From the NCBI GenBank assembly GCA_032207245.1, contig CM063499.1, positions 78,306,224-78,370,223 on the forward strand: a stretch of 64,000 nt of DNA. The letters are read 5' to 3'. Below the pieces are notes generated by a model. The model searched no databases, was not told the origin of the DNA, and saw nothing but the letters and a program-made list of their open reading frames with translations. The translations under genes were made by a program, and so were the position numbers. How positions within the stretch are numbered: the first letter of the stretch is position 1; each line of letters starts with the position of its first letter. Positions 36,024-48,135 of this stretch are shown here, in pieces. Source of the DNA: Pardosa pseudoannulata (lineage: Eukaryota; Arthropoda; Arachnida; Araneae; Lycosidae).

Positions 36024-37777
36024 TGACTTTGTGACTCACTGTATTTTTTCCCCCATGATTACTTTATTCTAAAATGTGGGAAGACTTGGGTGCACTTGGA
36101 TATGTATGACACAATTCATATGCAGGAGTTGGAATATATATATATATTTGCATATATGCCTATCATGTGGGTTTGCTCACATAGTGGTGCTTCCAACAGT
36201 TTGGGTTTCAAAATAGATTCTCATTTTATTGGTTCTTAGTAATTATCTCAAAGATAGCAAATAATGGAATTAATTATCATTTAAAAGCTTACTATTAATG
36301 TACTGAGTATATAAAGCACAAAGAATGAAGCCAATTGTCTATTTTCACTTACAACATGTTGGAATGGGTGTTGTATGATTGAAATGAAGATTTACAAGCA
36401 ATCAAAATCCTTATTGTAAAAATAACCATCAATAGTAGTTTGTGTTTCAAGAAGATAAAAATTTTTATCATTAGTATGTAGATATGCTTTGTTATACGTT
36501 AAATTAGGCTGTGTACAAATTGCTAAACCTTAATATGCAAGCAGAACTAATTGTGATAATGATTAAGAGTTTTCAGCTTCCCATTTCCTTTTAAAAGAAA
36601 ATTCTTGAGGAAAAGAGTATAAAAACTTTATTTATTCTACTTTATCATGGGAAAAGTTTGAATTTTAAAGTTTTTGAAAAAGTTGTTAGATGTAGTATTA
36701 ATTCTACTCTTAAAATTCTTATAAATGTTATATTTAATAAAAAGAGAAAGAGAACTGATTTCTTAAAATTTACTAATATTTTCTCTTTTAAAGTTTGCAA
36801 CATTTTTGCCTTTATATTTGATTCCATGTATCATTTCACTTTGTAAACTTTTTAAAATTATGCAAAAAAAAATTAAACCTGTTTATCACATTTGACTATA
36901 TTTCTCCATTGTCTCGATTAAAATCATCAATGTATTGTACAGTTTTAAACATGCACAGTACAAAAGTACCATTAAAGTATGTTTTTCCCCCAGAATATTA
37001 ACTTTTTCATGTTAATATATTTGTTATTATATTTGACTTATTAAAATATCTCAGCATTAATTTTAAATATATATAATATTATCAAAGGTGCACTGTAGTT
37101 ATAAATATACAGTTTTATAGAAAATGTCAATTTTGCATCGTTGGAGAAACAACTAATTTTTCTCCTCTTGGCAAACTTTATGCAATAATTATTATATTTT
37201 AGTATTTAAAAAAAAGATAAAATTTTGAATGAGCAAAGATTCCTAAAATGTATGTTTAAATTTTCATGCATTGTCTTTTCATTTTGCTTATATATGTCTC
37301 TGAGTGATATATAATTCTTAAATAGAAGTTATAGTTTACATCTAATTATTCTTTGTTTGGCCTCCAAATATATAATTTTCTTTTTGTATGTTAAATTTTT
37401 GTTACATTGTTTTTATATGTTATGTTTTAACATAGTTTGAAAACAAAATATTAAATTTATTTCTGATTAAATTTTTATTGTAATCTTGTTCTGCTTTATT
37501 TATTAAAAATTTGTTTCAACTGGTTTAGATTTATTAGGAAAAAAAATTGCAATAACTAGTCTAAATGTAGCTTTTTTTTATTTGTAAAATTAAATTATGT
37601 GTTATTGGAAGATGCAGTTATAATTTGGCTTAAAACATTATCTCACTAGTTTGATATTTTATTCTAACATGCTGTGTTTTGTGTATTTAATATTAATTTA
37701 TGTAGTTTAATTTTTTTATAACCTTGTTAATTTTATTATGTATTGCCAATTGAATGTTACTTAAAATTCCTGTGGCG
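36024..37777 (+). other. Probable caprin 3' UTR and flank
   Basis: Very AT-rich, with no exon-like frame and no repeat family recognised until the hAT-like element begins at 37778. The first AATAAA after the stop is at 36736-36741, with further candidates downstream. The real cleavage site cannot be chosen from sequence alone. Confidence 0.45.
36736..36741 (+). promoter_or_regulatory. Candidate poly(A) signal of caprin
   Basis: First AATAAA downstream of the caprin stop codon, about 710 bases after it. In sequence this AT-rich such hexamers occur by chance, so support is weak. Confidence 0.25.
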
Positions 37778-39378
37778 CAGGGTTGGCAAGTTTTTGCCAC
37801 ATGTTGAAAAAAACGGTAAAAATTTCTCTGGCAAAAATGTCAAAAACAGATTTTTCACACATTAATGGGCATTTATGTACTTTTACATATCTTAAATTAA
37901 CAGTCACAGACTATATTATGATACATTAGGATGATCACATATTCTCATTTTAATTTTGCAAAATTATAAATTTCATCATTAAAAACATCTTTAATTGAAA
38001 AAAAAATCAAATTGTTAGTCAGATTTTTAGGTTTCAATAAATTAACAATATTACAAAATGTATAGAAGTTATAAACAAACACTTCCAGTTTTAAAATATC
38101 AACCTAATCAATTAACATAATGCAATATTTCAGAAATGCAAAATATAAGCAATAGTACATGGTTTCTGCACACCTGGAAAGTCATGGAAAATCAATGGAT
38201 TAATTTAGACAAGGGATTAATTTTGTCATTGAAAGTCTTGATTTTTCAAGTAAAATGAGTAAAAGTCATGGATCCGCTAAACTACCGATTAAAAAAATGC
38301 ATTGAATTGTTTAATTCTATTTTTACTTGCCATTTGGCTGAAATGGCAAGTAGAATGAGTTTGGTATTTATGTGTTATCGTACTAACCATATTGCCAATT
38401 AAAATTTGTTCACCAAGGAAACTCAAAGCAAGAAAGCTTAATGGGTGGGTAAATGTATATTATTCTGGTTTTTTCTTAAATTGTAGATTAAAATTTTATT
38501 AATATAATAATTATTTTTTAATAAAAATTAGTTAAGATTTTTGCACAAAATATAAGTTTATCTCTAGGGATATTGTATATAAACATTATAGGGTTATATT
38601 TGGCTATTATTCATGGTCACCTAGATAATACCAAAGTACCCTGAATTCAAATTGGAAACATTTTGATTGAAAAATTGCTATATGATTAAACTTAGGTATG
38701 TAGATACAACAATTTATTTTTATGTATGTGAGTTTATTAACACTTATAAAGTAAGTTTATAGTTTTTTTTTATGATAAAATTCCTGTAATTTCTCTAAAA
38801 GCATATATTTTATTTGTATGTACATCAGAAGTTTTATTCATATATACTTTAACGAAAGCTTTTTAAAGTCATGGAAAATGATCCGCTAAATCAGGGAAAG
38901 TCATGAAAAGTCATGGATTTGAAAAATTTTATTTTGGCAGATACTCTGTAAGTAAATATATATTAATATATTATGCTCAAATAAGTGTAGTTTTAAGATT
39001 CTTATTTAAATTTTATTTTATTATTTTTTTTTATTATATATATAATACAAAAAATTACACTTGAGGCAGGATTAACACTTGCACTAACTTCGGGTAGGTT
39101 CTTGTTTGAACTGGTTTGTGAAAATCTTTTAGCAGAGAGCGATAAGAATAGTGCAAAAAAAAAAAAAAAAAAAAAAAATAAGAAGAATAAGAATATATTT
39201 TTTGTTTATTTTTACTAAGAAAACGTTTTATTTTATTTGTTATGATTCTTTTTCATATAACTGTATCACTAAATTTATTTATGCAAATTTTGATTTTTGC
39301 CTGTTTTTGCCAGTCATTACCAGTTTTTGCCACTTTCCTGGCAAAAGTACCTTTTTGCCAGCAAAATGAACAACCCTG
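37778..39378. mobile_element. hAT-like element with TTTTTGCCAG repeats
   Basis: Left CAGGGTTGGCAAGTTTTTGC and right AAAATGAACAACCCTG, with repeated TTTTTGCCAG/CTGGCAAAAA words near the ends. The target duplication is decayed. Family A copy 5 is inserted inside. Confidence 0.7.
38158..38948. repeat. Family A MITE, copy 5 (nested)
   Basis: CATGGTTTCTGCACACCTGG to GGCAGATACTCTG, about 790 bp, inside the hAT-like element at 37778-39378. Confidence 0.8.
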
Positions 39379-40177
39379 CTCTGGTATAATCTGCAATGTC
39401 AATTTGTTGTTAAAAAATTATTGCAATTTTGTGATTTTTCTAATGGCATCAATTATAAAATGAATTACAGCTTAGTGAATGAATTCAAGTAAAAAATGAG
39501 AAGTGATATTTAATTTATCAATCTTACTAACAACTGTGTTTAAGCCTCGATTTATCAGCATGTTTTCCTTCGCACTTCCTGGCATTGAAAGTATATTGTA
39601 TCTCCAATTTAAAATAATTTGAATATTATATATTCAGTATGAAACTATCCTTTAATTTTTAAATTTTTTTTATTTATTTCTTAAAATTTTATTTAAATTC
39701 TTACTTTTACTTGAACTATAGAAGAAAAATAATGTATTTTATAAATTGCAATAAACATTATATAGTAAATTTTGTTACAAGAGACAGTACTATTTATTTT
39801 CTATTAATCTCTTAAAAATTGCTGTGTTTAAGCTAAACTGTTATATGAAATTTATTTAAATAGTAAAAGTTATGTTATGAATATATGTTTTAAGAGACAT
39901 GCATTTTGATAGCAGAGTAAGTTTATTTTTTAACCACATGCAATGAATGCATGTATATCGGCTTATTCCAGTTTAGTAAGTGGTGTAATTTCTTTTAAAT
40001 TAAAAGAAATTTAAATGTTAATAAGTAATTGCAATACTAAACACTCATTCATGACTTGTGCTTTATTTTATGCTAAATCCAATATTTTTAAAAATTTCTG
40101 TCTTAACATGGTTAATGTAAAATTTGAGTAAGGGATCACATGTGTTTCAAATATCAAAGCTGCATTATATTCTATGG
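39379..40177. other. AT-rich stretch without recognised feature
   Basis: No frame, inverted repeat or known family seen. An AATAAA at about 39750 could be a distal poly(A) signal if the caprin transcript runs this far, which is speculative. Confidence 0.3.
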
Positions 40178-40692
40178 CTGTGGTTCACAAACCTCCTACT
40201 CCCTGAAGGTGCTCTGTGTAAAACTTTTACTTTGAATAGAAATACTTTGTGTGAAATACTCAGTTATAATGTATTTCAACTGTAAGGGTTTCTTTAAAAG
40301 ATGGTTAACATTAATAATTTTGTATTGTTTAGTATAAATAAATGAAAATATTTATTAATTTAAAAGTTAAATGAAAAATATTTAGATGATTTAAAAGTTT
40401 ATGTAATAAATGTTAAATATAAAAATCGGTGGGATTTTCACTCCTACAGTATTTATGCTGTAAAACTTAAAAAAATGGTAAACTAATATTTCAAAAATTT
40501 AACTTTGCTTCAATTGATTGACCTTGATGTAAGTCTGAATTCTGTTTAATATCAGAAATCATGCATAGTCTCAGACTAGGGTGTACAGCAACTGGGAAAA
40601 CTGGGAATTCTCCAAAAATTTGGCAATTCTAGAAAAAACAAAAAACTTTCTGAAAAAAAAAAAAGTTTGAAAAATATCAAATTTTGCCTGTT

Positions 40693-40724
<32 letters not shown>

Positions 40725-41550
40725 TTTAAAAAACCTCCAATTGAGATTTAAAAAAAAGAAAAAAATGCTTATATGATATTAAATGAAAATATTCAAAAAC
40801 GAATAAAGGGATCTTCAGAAAATGAAGCGATTAAAGCTTAATAAATAAAAAATAAAAAAAATTAAAAATTGATTATTAAAAGGAATTAATATAATAAAAT
40901 AAAAAAGATAGGGGGGTATTTAAAAGAGAAGTTAACGAGAAAATTAAGATTGTCATGGAGCAAATTTAATCTTTAAAATAATAATGTACAATTTTTAACT
41001 AATATATTAGGCTGCATTATTTAAATATAAAATTAAATGTAAAAAAGCAGAACTGCAAGAATTTTTTTTTTTTTTTAAATAATTTTTTTAACGAAATTGG
41101 TTAATCCTCTGCTCCTCATGCAGATTATTCCAGACACCCCCAAAGATGGAAAAAAAAATATCATTTAAGTTTTAAATTCATTAAAACTTTATTTGTTTAT
41201 ATTAGATTTTGTAACTTTATCTCAATATAAATTTATATTTAAAAATTATAGTTTTATTTAAAAAAAATTGAAAAAAAACTGGGTATTAAATAGTGTGAAT
41301 TTATCAGGGAAGAAATTGCAGATTATTAGAAAAATATCAGTGAATTTCTAAATGTGTTTTCCCTAAGACACCTTGTAGACTTAATCATAAAATTGACATA
41401 TATTTATATGCAATGTCTAGTAGAAGTTCTGCAAACCATTTGTTCATGACTTCGCACTAGTTTGCTTAATGTTGTAACCCAACCAATGAAATTAATTAAA
41501 ATTTCTCAAGAAATTGTTCTCCATTGAAGGGCACAGTTTGAGAACCACAG
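40178..41550. mobile_element. hAT-like element with CTGTGGTTC ends
   Basis: Left CTGTGGTTCACAAACCTCC and right GGCACAGTTTGAGAACCACAG are inverted repeats of a widespread hAT end type. Another element is nested at 40578-41376. Confidence 0.65.
40578..41376. mobile_element. Nested element with AGGGTGT ends
   Basis: Left AGGGTGTACAGCAACTGGG and right TTTTCCCTAAGACACCTTGT. Both flanks carry AGACT (40573-40577 and 41377-41381). Contains an (AAT)n run at about 40699. No frame. Confidence 0.6.
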
Positions 41551-42562
41551 CTTTAGGACATTCAGCAAAAACTCAACTGTACAAAATACTTATTTAAATT
41601 ACTCTTGTAGAAATTCTATCAAAGCCTTATGGCCACAAATCCACGCTACTCTGGCTCATTTATTTTTTATCTTACTATATTGATAATATTTTTTTAAACA
41701 GTTTTTTCTGTACATTTAACCTCCAACTTTTACTCAGAGAAAATAAATACTAATTTTTTTTTTCTTAAACTTATAAAATTTTTCTAGTATTTTTTCTTAA
41801 TATGATACTAAAAGTAGATTCCCCAAAATCAATTTTTCTTAAGCGAGTGATGCTGATTACTAGCTTTAATGTATATCATCTCAAATAACTTAAGTGATTA
41901 ATTTCCAACCTGCATTTGGCTGTCTTTGCCCTTCCACTTTTGCATCTAATATATGGTTTTACGTCACAGCAGTTTCTTATGGTTATTCTTTAAACTAGTA
42001 TGAAGACAGAATATTTCGTGCACAGTTATATGTCTGTTACTTTATGCTATTTTCAGTTAGTTTTGACATTATACTTTATATATATTTTGTATTTGACAGA
42101 AGGACTTGATTTAAAGGGTTAAATACTTTATTATTGGTTGCTTAAAATTGGTAAAAAGAAAGAGGTTGAATGTAATTTTTCATAGAAGAGAATTTTAAAC
42201 GATTCTCTATGCTATTTTATGAATTTGCATTTTTTATTATCTAAAATTTTGTGTGTCATCTGGGTGTTATAGTATCTTTCCCTTTTCAATTTTTGTATTT
42301 TTATGTTTTTATGTTATTTACCTTGTGAAGTAGGAGGAAGTTTAATGTATCATTTCAGTTAGTTTTCAGTTATGTAATAAATTTCTGTGAAAACCTGGAA
42401 ACAAAAAATGTATGTCTTAGTATTTTTCTATTAAAATATAAATATGGATCTCCATTTTATATTGTATTAGTTTCCTTCTTATTTAGAATTAATATTCATA
42501 TGTGCTATAATTTGAATTACAAAATAGAATAGACATGGATTCGTTATTCAAGTGACTATATT
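41551..42562. other. AT-rich spacer without recognised feature
   Basis: No coding frame or repeat family recognised. AATAAA occurs at about 42377. Confidence 0.3.
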
Positions 42563-43130
42563 CAGGGTTTCAAGGTCATGAAAAGTCATTGAAAAGTGCT
42601 TAAATTTTCTTTTTCTTTTTTAATGCCTTAAAAGTTTTTTAATTTTCTTTGAGGTCATTGAATTTGAGGTCCAGTGCTTGATTTTTCTTTTTCAAGTCCC
42701 TGCAAGATGTTATGTAGCCTCCACACTATGGCCCATTGTTCACCACTTTCTAATGGGGACCTTGAATGATGGTTCAGGGTTTGCATTCACACGCTGGACC
42801 ACTCAATGAGCGAGCTCATGGATTCATCCATTGGGTCTACTGCGCACTTTAATGGTACATCTGGCCACCTTTGACCTTTGGAGAAAAACCACCTCCAAAG
42901 CCATCGTTCGTCAAGGCTATTTTATCATTTGCTGCCATTAACCACCATAAGCCATACCCCCTCCAGACATTGGTGATGGCTTGCAGTGGACCATAGTGTG
43001 GAGAGGCCTTTAATCCATGTCTGCGCTGAAAATTGAGAAAGATCGTTATCGTCAATTGTGGGTGTGTCACGTGACTCATCTTTCAGGTACAGCAAAATGC
43101 ACTAGCTACTGTCACTGGCTTGATAAAATC

Positions 43131-44018
43131 ATTGTTTCCGTGCACCTGGAAAGTCAGGAAAAGTCTTGGAAAATCATGGATTTAGACAATGGATTAATTT
43201 TGTCATGAAAAGTCTTGATTTTTCAAGTAAAATGAGTAAAAGTCATGGATCCGCTAAACTACCTATTTAAAAAAATGCATTGTATTGTTTAATTCTATTT
43301 TTACTTGTGCACTGACCTTCGGAACCGGAGTTCGTGGGTTCGAATCCCACTGAGGCATGGATGTTCGTAGCCGTTCGGAATCGGCTTTAAACAGTAGGGC
43401 CCGGTCTCATTAGCCCTCGTGTAGCAAAAAGTAGACCGTAGTGCTCCCAACCAACCTCAACCTATTTTTACTTGCCATTTAGCTGAAGTTACTGAGTTTA
43501 GTATTTATGTATTATCCTATTGCTAAGTAAAATTTGTTCACCAAGGAAACTCGAAGGAAGAAAGCTTAAAGGGTGGGTAACTGTATATTATTCTGGTTTT
43601 TCTTAAATTGTAGATTAAAATTTTATTAATATAATAATTATTTTTTAATAAAAATTTGTTAAGATTTTTTGCACAAAATATAAGTTTATCTCTGGGGATA
43701 TTGTATATAAATGTTATACGGTTATATTTGGCTATTATTCATGGTCACCTGGATAATACCAAATTGTAAACATTTTGATTGAAAAATTGCTATATGATTA
43801 AACTTAGGTATGTAGATACAACAATTTATTTTTATGTGTGTGAGTTTATGAACACTTATAAAGTAAGTTTATAGTTTTTTTTATGATAAAATTCCTGTAA
43901 TTTCTCTAAAAGCATATATTTTATTTGTATATTCATCAGAAGTTTTATTTATATATATTTTAACGAAAGCTTTTTTAAAGTCATGGATTTGAAAAATTTT
44001 ATTTGGGCAGATACCCTG
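43131..44018. repeat. Family A MITE, copy 6, split by a SINE
   Basis: Left end decayed (TTTCCGTGCACCTGG), right end GGCAGATACCCTG. SINE copy 2 is inserted at 43308-43461. Confidence 0.8.
43308..43461 (+). mobile_element. tRNA-derived SINE, copy 2, 5'-truncated, with 13-bp target duplication
   Basis: Begins inside the tRNA-like head (TGCACTGACCTTCGGAACC), retains the B-box arm GTGGGTTCGAATCCCAC and the body, and ends CCCAACCAACCTCAAC. The 13-bp CTATTTTTACTTG is repeated on both sides (43295-43307 and 43462-43474) and is part of the interrupted family A sequence. This fits target-primed reverse transcription. Confidence 0.9.
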
Positions 44019-44330
44019 TAAAATATGATTTAGGGATATAAAAAAAATAAGAGCTTTCTAATACTTTAAAAAGAAACTGTATTTTTAAACCAGTATACGT
44101 GTGCTTATAGCCCTTCTTTTTTTTAATACCATTTCAAAAGCCTGATTTTTTTTTCTGGGAAAAGAGTGAACATTATATATATAGTTCTAGTGTTTTGGGA
44201 GTTATTTAAAAAAAAAACATTTTTCAATTATAAACACCGTATCAAAGAAGTGCTTGAAAAAAATATCATGTTTTGGAAAAGTCATTGAAAAGTGCTTGAA
44301 ATTTTCAGAGGCAAAAGAGTGGGAACCATG

Positions 44331-44639
44331 ATATTCTACACCTGGGAGGGCAAACCTTTTTCGATTAGTGTGTCAGTTAAATTACAGTTTATTATTTTCA
44401 AATGTCCAGTGTGTTACTTATTATATTTCTTTTCAAAATCATCTTTAAACATATGTATTCTAAATAAAAATGTTTCAGTTTTAAAATCATTATTTGTCCT
44501 GTTACCATAATGGGAGAATCTTTGCTCTAATATAAGTTTTAAGTTACATTAGACTGTTAGTTTAGAAAGTTAAGTTGTCTGGATGAATAAAGGTGTGCAA
44601 ATTCTTTTGTTCTGGTGGTTCAGTGGGGTTTTTGTCCAG
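44331..44639. other. Spacer with possible hAT end
   Basis: CACCTGGGAGGGCAAACC at 44338 resembles the end of the hAT-like family at 2643 but cannot be followed further. Otherwise nothing recognised. Confidence 0.3.
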
Positions 44640-45235
44640 CATTCCCACTGTCCTTAAAAGTCCTTAAGAACTCCTTAATTTTAGCTTTTATTTTTAAGGG
44701 CCCTTAAATTTCTCCATCGACATGATCCGCTGTTGTTATGCCAGTACAGGTGATAAGTACTGGTCAAAGAATATATATATATATTAAGAATATATAAAAT
44801 ATTTTTAAATGTTCTTAACATTCTTTTCACATTTTCTAGCCAAAAGTGGGGTATTAATAATGGAGAAAATCCTCAGATGCATGTTTTTAGTGTATTACTG
44901 TAGTAATTCAAAATTCCTTTACTTGATAACCTTAAAAAATTTTTGAAAATACTTTTAGTTTATTAGTACTTTTTATGGTCACAAGCTAGAAAAATTGTTA
45001 GACAAATAATCTTTCGCATACTGAAAAGGTTTAAAGTATGACGTCAACTACCCTTTCCTAATAGCTAACAGTCATGCAGGTTTTAATTCAACGAAGCATA
45101 GAAGGTGGGTTTGGGGGGGGGGTTGTAGATATTTCAGTTACTTATGGAAATTTAATTTTCCTTGTGTTGAATGTAATAGAAAAGTTTAAAACTTTATTAT
45201 TTCCCAGGCAACGTTGGGTATAACCAGCTATTATA
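44640..45235. mobile_element. CAGGGTTCCC element (family B), copy 4, 3'-truncated
   Basis: Starts CATTCCCACTGTCCTTAAAA and runs to GCAACGTTGGGTATAACCAG, just before a (TA)/(CA) microsatellite (45230-45320). The right end is missing; the middle has extra sequence (about 44750-45000). Confidence 0.7.
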
Positions 45236-45338
45236 TACATACATACACACACACATGCAATATATATGTATGTATATATATATATAGGTATATATATAGG
45301 TATAGGTATATATATATATGTATTTCCAAATGAGTAGC

Positions 45339-45394
45339 ATTAGCCCTCGTGTTGCAAAAAAGTAGACCGTAGCACTCCAAATCAAACCAAAACC
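45339..45394 (+). mobile_element. SINE 3' fragment with 11-bp target duplication
   Basis: Only the last 56 bases of the SINE (TTAGCCCTCGTGTTGCAAAA to a CAAATCAAACCAAAACC tail) lie between perfect copies of AAATGAGTAGC (45328-45338 and 45395-45405). A clear case of severe 5' truncation on insertion. Confidence 0.9.
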
Positions 45395-45434
45395 AAATGA
45401 GTAGCTGACCTGTATTTCCAACTGTAAACATCAT

Positions 45435-45597
45435 TGGTTTGGTTAGGAATGCTACAGTCTATTTTGTTGCAAGACAAAGGCTTATGAGACTGGGACCTAC
45501 TGCGTAATGCTGACTACGAACACCCATGCCACGGTGGGATACGAACTCGGGTACTGAAGATTACCGGTATCCACTGTAGCATTGGATCGCTTGCCAC
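45435..45597 (-). mobile_element. tRNA-derived SINE, copy 4, diverged
   Basis: Minus-strand copy of the same family: tail GGTTTGGTTAGGAATGCTAC on the + strand, then GAGACTGGGACCTACTGCG and a degenerate B box (GGGATACGAACTC). Much older than copies 2 and 3. Confidence 0.7.
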
Positions 45598-45699
45598 ATG
45601 ACGTCAGGTGCAGCAAAAATTACAGCTCAACTTCCTCATTGGCAAAACATTTGAATTTCTCACAGATTGTGCTTGTTATTGGGGTTTTAATTTTGCCAA

Positions 45700-45889
45700 T
45701 TATCTGAAAATTGTAACAAGCTGGTATGCGTATGGCTGTACTAAGCGTTTCAAAAGAGGCGAATATATTGGATTGGATTGCTTTCCTAAAGATTCTACAT
45801 TGCTAATGCTTTGGATAAAAGCTTTTAAATGGCAAAAAGCTTATCGAGAATTTGCGGCAAACATTTTCCGAATGGTAATAAAAAGTTAA
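45700..45889 (+). pseudogene. THAP-domain fragment
   Basis: The frame reads YAYGCTKRFKRGEYIGLDCF then PKDSTLLMLWIKAFKWQKAY. The pattern C..RF..G.....FPKD..L...WIKA.K matches THAP zinc-finger DNA-binding domains of P-element transposases and host proteins. The first Cys of the C2CH set is doubtful and the terminal C..H pair is lost (NIFRMVIKS then stop). No ATG start is present, so this is a decayed piece. Confidence 0.6.
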
Positions 45890-45899
45890 CCTTACTGTA

Positions 45900-46879
45900 A
45901 TGTAATAGATTATATAAAATTATTATACTCCAAGAATTTTTTTATTCTTACTAAGTTTTTTTTTTCATATTTCTAATGTATTTTCTATGCCTTTGTGAGG
46001 AGTATTGTACCTATAAATGTAATTATTTTTTGTCCTTAAAATGATAAGTTTTTGCACATTTTCATTAGATTCTTATTTATGTAATAATTTATTGTGCCTG
46101 TTAACATACTCAAAATAGTTATACTTTGATTATGATACTTAATAGTACTGTGTAAAGTGTTTAATTTTTTTTAAATATATAATTTTGTGAGTGTTAAAAA
46201 AAATCTATTTTGAATTACTTGGCCAGTTTTTGATGTTGCTTCCCCTTCCCTTAAATAAAATTTAGTTTTGTTGTATACGTACGTGATCTATATCGAAGCT
46301 CTTAAGATACAATGAAAACAAGCAATGTTTTGCCAACGAAGAGTTGAGTTGTAGTCAGCACTCGTATTTGTTTACAAACACGCACTTTATGAATTTTCCA
46401 CATACATGGTCATGGTAATATGTATTAGAATTTGTACTAAAAAAAGAAAACAATTCAATGTATTTCCAATACTTATACTAAGATTTTATTTATTTATTTA
46501 TTAAGATATCTAAAAAAAGGCATTAAATTATTTCAAAGGGATTTTTACGTTCCCGTGATAAGATTTTTTCACGGTGAGGTTATAGATTCCCTTTTCGAAA
46601 CAATTTATGTATTTTTAATAAATCTTTTGTATCTTTAATCTTATGTACCTCAAAGAAATTTATTTCATAAATACAGTATCAAAATATTTTCTTAAATAAT
46701 CATTGACTCTATTTAAATGATTAGACTCATGTTTGGTTCGATATTTTTATTTCTAAAATTATTTTTTTACAATAGGAATTACAGTAATTGTAGGGAATTC
46801 TTTACACCACAACAGCCAGAATACAATACTCTCCTCATCTAAAATTATGCAGGTTAGTAACACCATGCATTTACTAAAG
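45900..46879. other. AT-rich spacer without recognised feature
   Basis: No frame, known repeat or clear inverted repeat seen. An AATAAA occurs at about 46254 and 46618. Confidence 0.3.
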
Positions 46880-47790
46880 ATTGATAATCAGAATCATCAT
46901 AATATCTCCATCTTCAATTAAGTTCTTAATGTAAATCTGTCATTTGCCATTTTATATAGTCAGATCTGTTTCTCACACAGGTTGAGCTTTTCCGATTGAT
47001 AGCCGAAATTCCAATTTTTTCGCAGCAGTTGCAATGTAATTTAAGAATTAGTGTTGAAACTTTAAAAAAGAATGAATTTTGTTTATTCATTTAGAGCAAA
47101 CACATTTAAAATTTTCATCTTGTAAAAGCAGTAGATGTTCAAAAATTCATTTACTTTCACTATTAGAACTTTCTAGTTTGGCTTGATTCTTTATCACTTT
47201 TACTCTGAAATTCAGAATTATCGCTTAATGAATCACTAAAAAATGCTTCATTAGATTATTAATAATTAGAATCATCATAAAATCTTCATCTTCAATTAAA
47301 AAACAGTCTTTTTTATTAAGTTCTTGATGTAAATCTCTCATTCGCCATTTTGTTTAGCCAAATCTGTTTCTCACACTGGTTGATCTTTTCCGATTGATAG
47401 CCAAAATTCCAATTTTTTTTGCTGCAGTTGCAAATGTAATTTAAGAATAAGTTTTGAAACTTTAAAAAAGAATGACTTTTGTTAATTCATTTAGAGCAAA
47501 CACATTTAAGTTTTTGATCTTGTAAGAACAGTAGATATTGTTCAAAAATTCTTTTGCTTCCACTATTAGAACTGTCTAGTTTGGCTTGATTCTTTATCAC
47601 TTTTACTCTGAAATTCAGAATTATCGCTAAACGAATCACTAAAAAATGCTTCATTAGATTATTGATAATCAGAATCATCATATAATCTTCCTCTTCAATT
47701 AAAAAAAAATCTTTTTATTAAGTTCTGAATGTAAATCTCTCATTCGCCATTTTAATTTAGCCAAATCTGTTTCTTTACTTTCATTAAAAC
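46880..47790. repeat. Local tandem repeat, three units of about 380-400 bp
   Basis: The phrase AATCAGAATCATCATAA recurs at about 46889, 47267 and 47670, followed each time by CTTCAATTAA, AAATCTSTCATTYGCCATTTT and (units 1-2) TTTTCCGATTGATAGCC. The third unit is incomplete. In one minus-strand frame a unit gives an acidic peptide (FFSDSFSDNSEFQSKSDKES), so it may come from a transposase N-terminus; this is inference. Confidence 0.8.
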
Positions 47791-48135
47791 TTTCGGTATC
47801 ACTTTGATAAAATATATTCTCTATTTTTGCTATTATGGACGTATGTATTCCATTCAAGGTTTACCAAAATACTGAAGATATTAGTTATAGTGCAACTGAT
47901 GAAAATTGCTCTTAAATAAACAAGAATGAACATATTATTGTCGCATTCAGTGATGTATCAGAACGCTATGTGTAACATATTGGCCTAAGAAATGCAAAGT
48001 GTTCTGATATGTCAAATGTACACAAAAGTTAAAGTCACTACTACTATATTCCTATATCAAAATTTCAAAGATAATATTTAGAATACCTCAAAGCAGATGG
48101 ATTTGCAGCTCGCACCATTCTTTGCCAACATAACG

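Larger units (their letters stand above)
42563..44330. mobile_element. CAGGGTTTC element carrying nested MITE and SINE
   Basis: Left CAGGGTTTCAAGGTCATG and right AAAAGAGTGGGAACCATG. The subterminal words AAAAGTCATTGAAAAGTGCT occur at both ends. ATATT on each side may be a 5-bp target duplication, as in family B. Holds family A copy 6 (43131-44018), which holds SINE copy 2. Confidence 0.7.
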
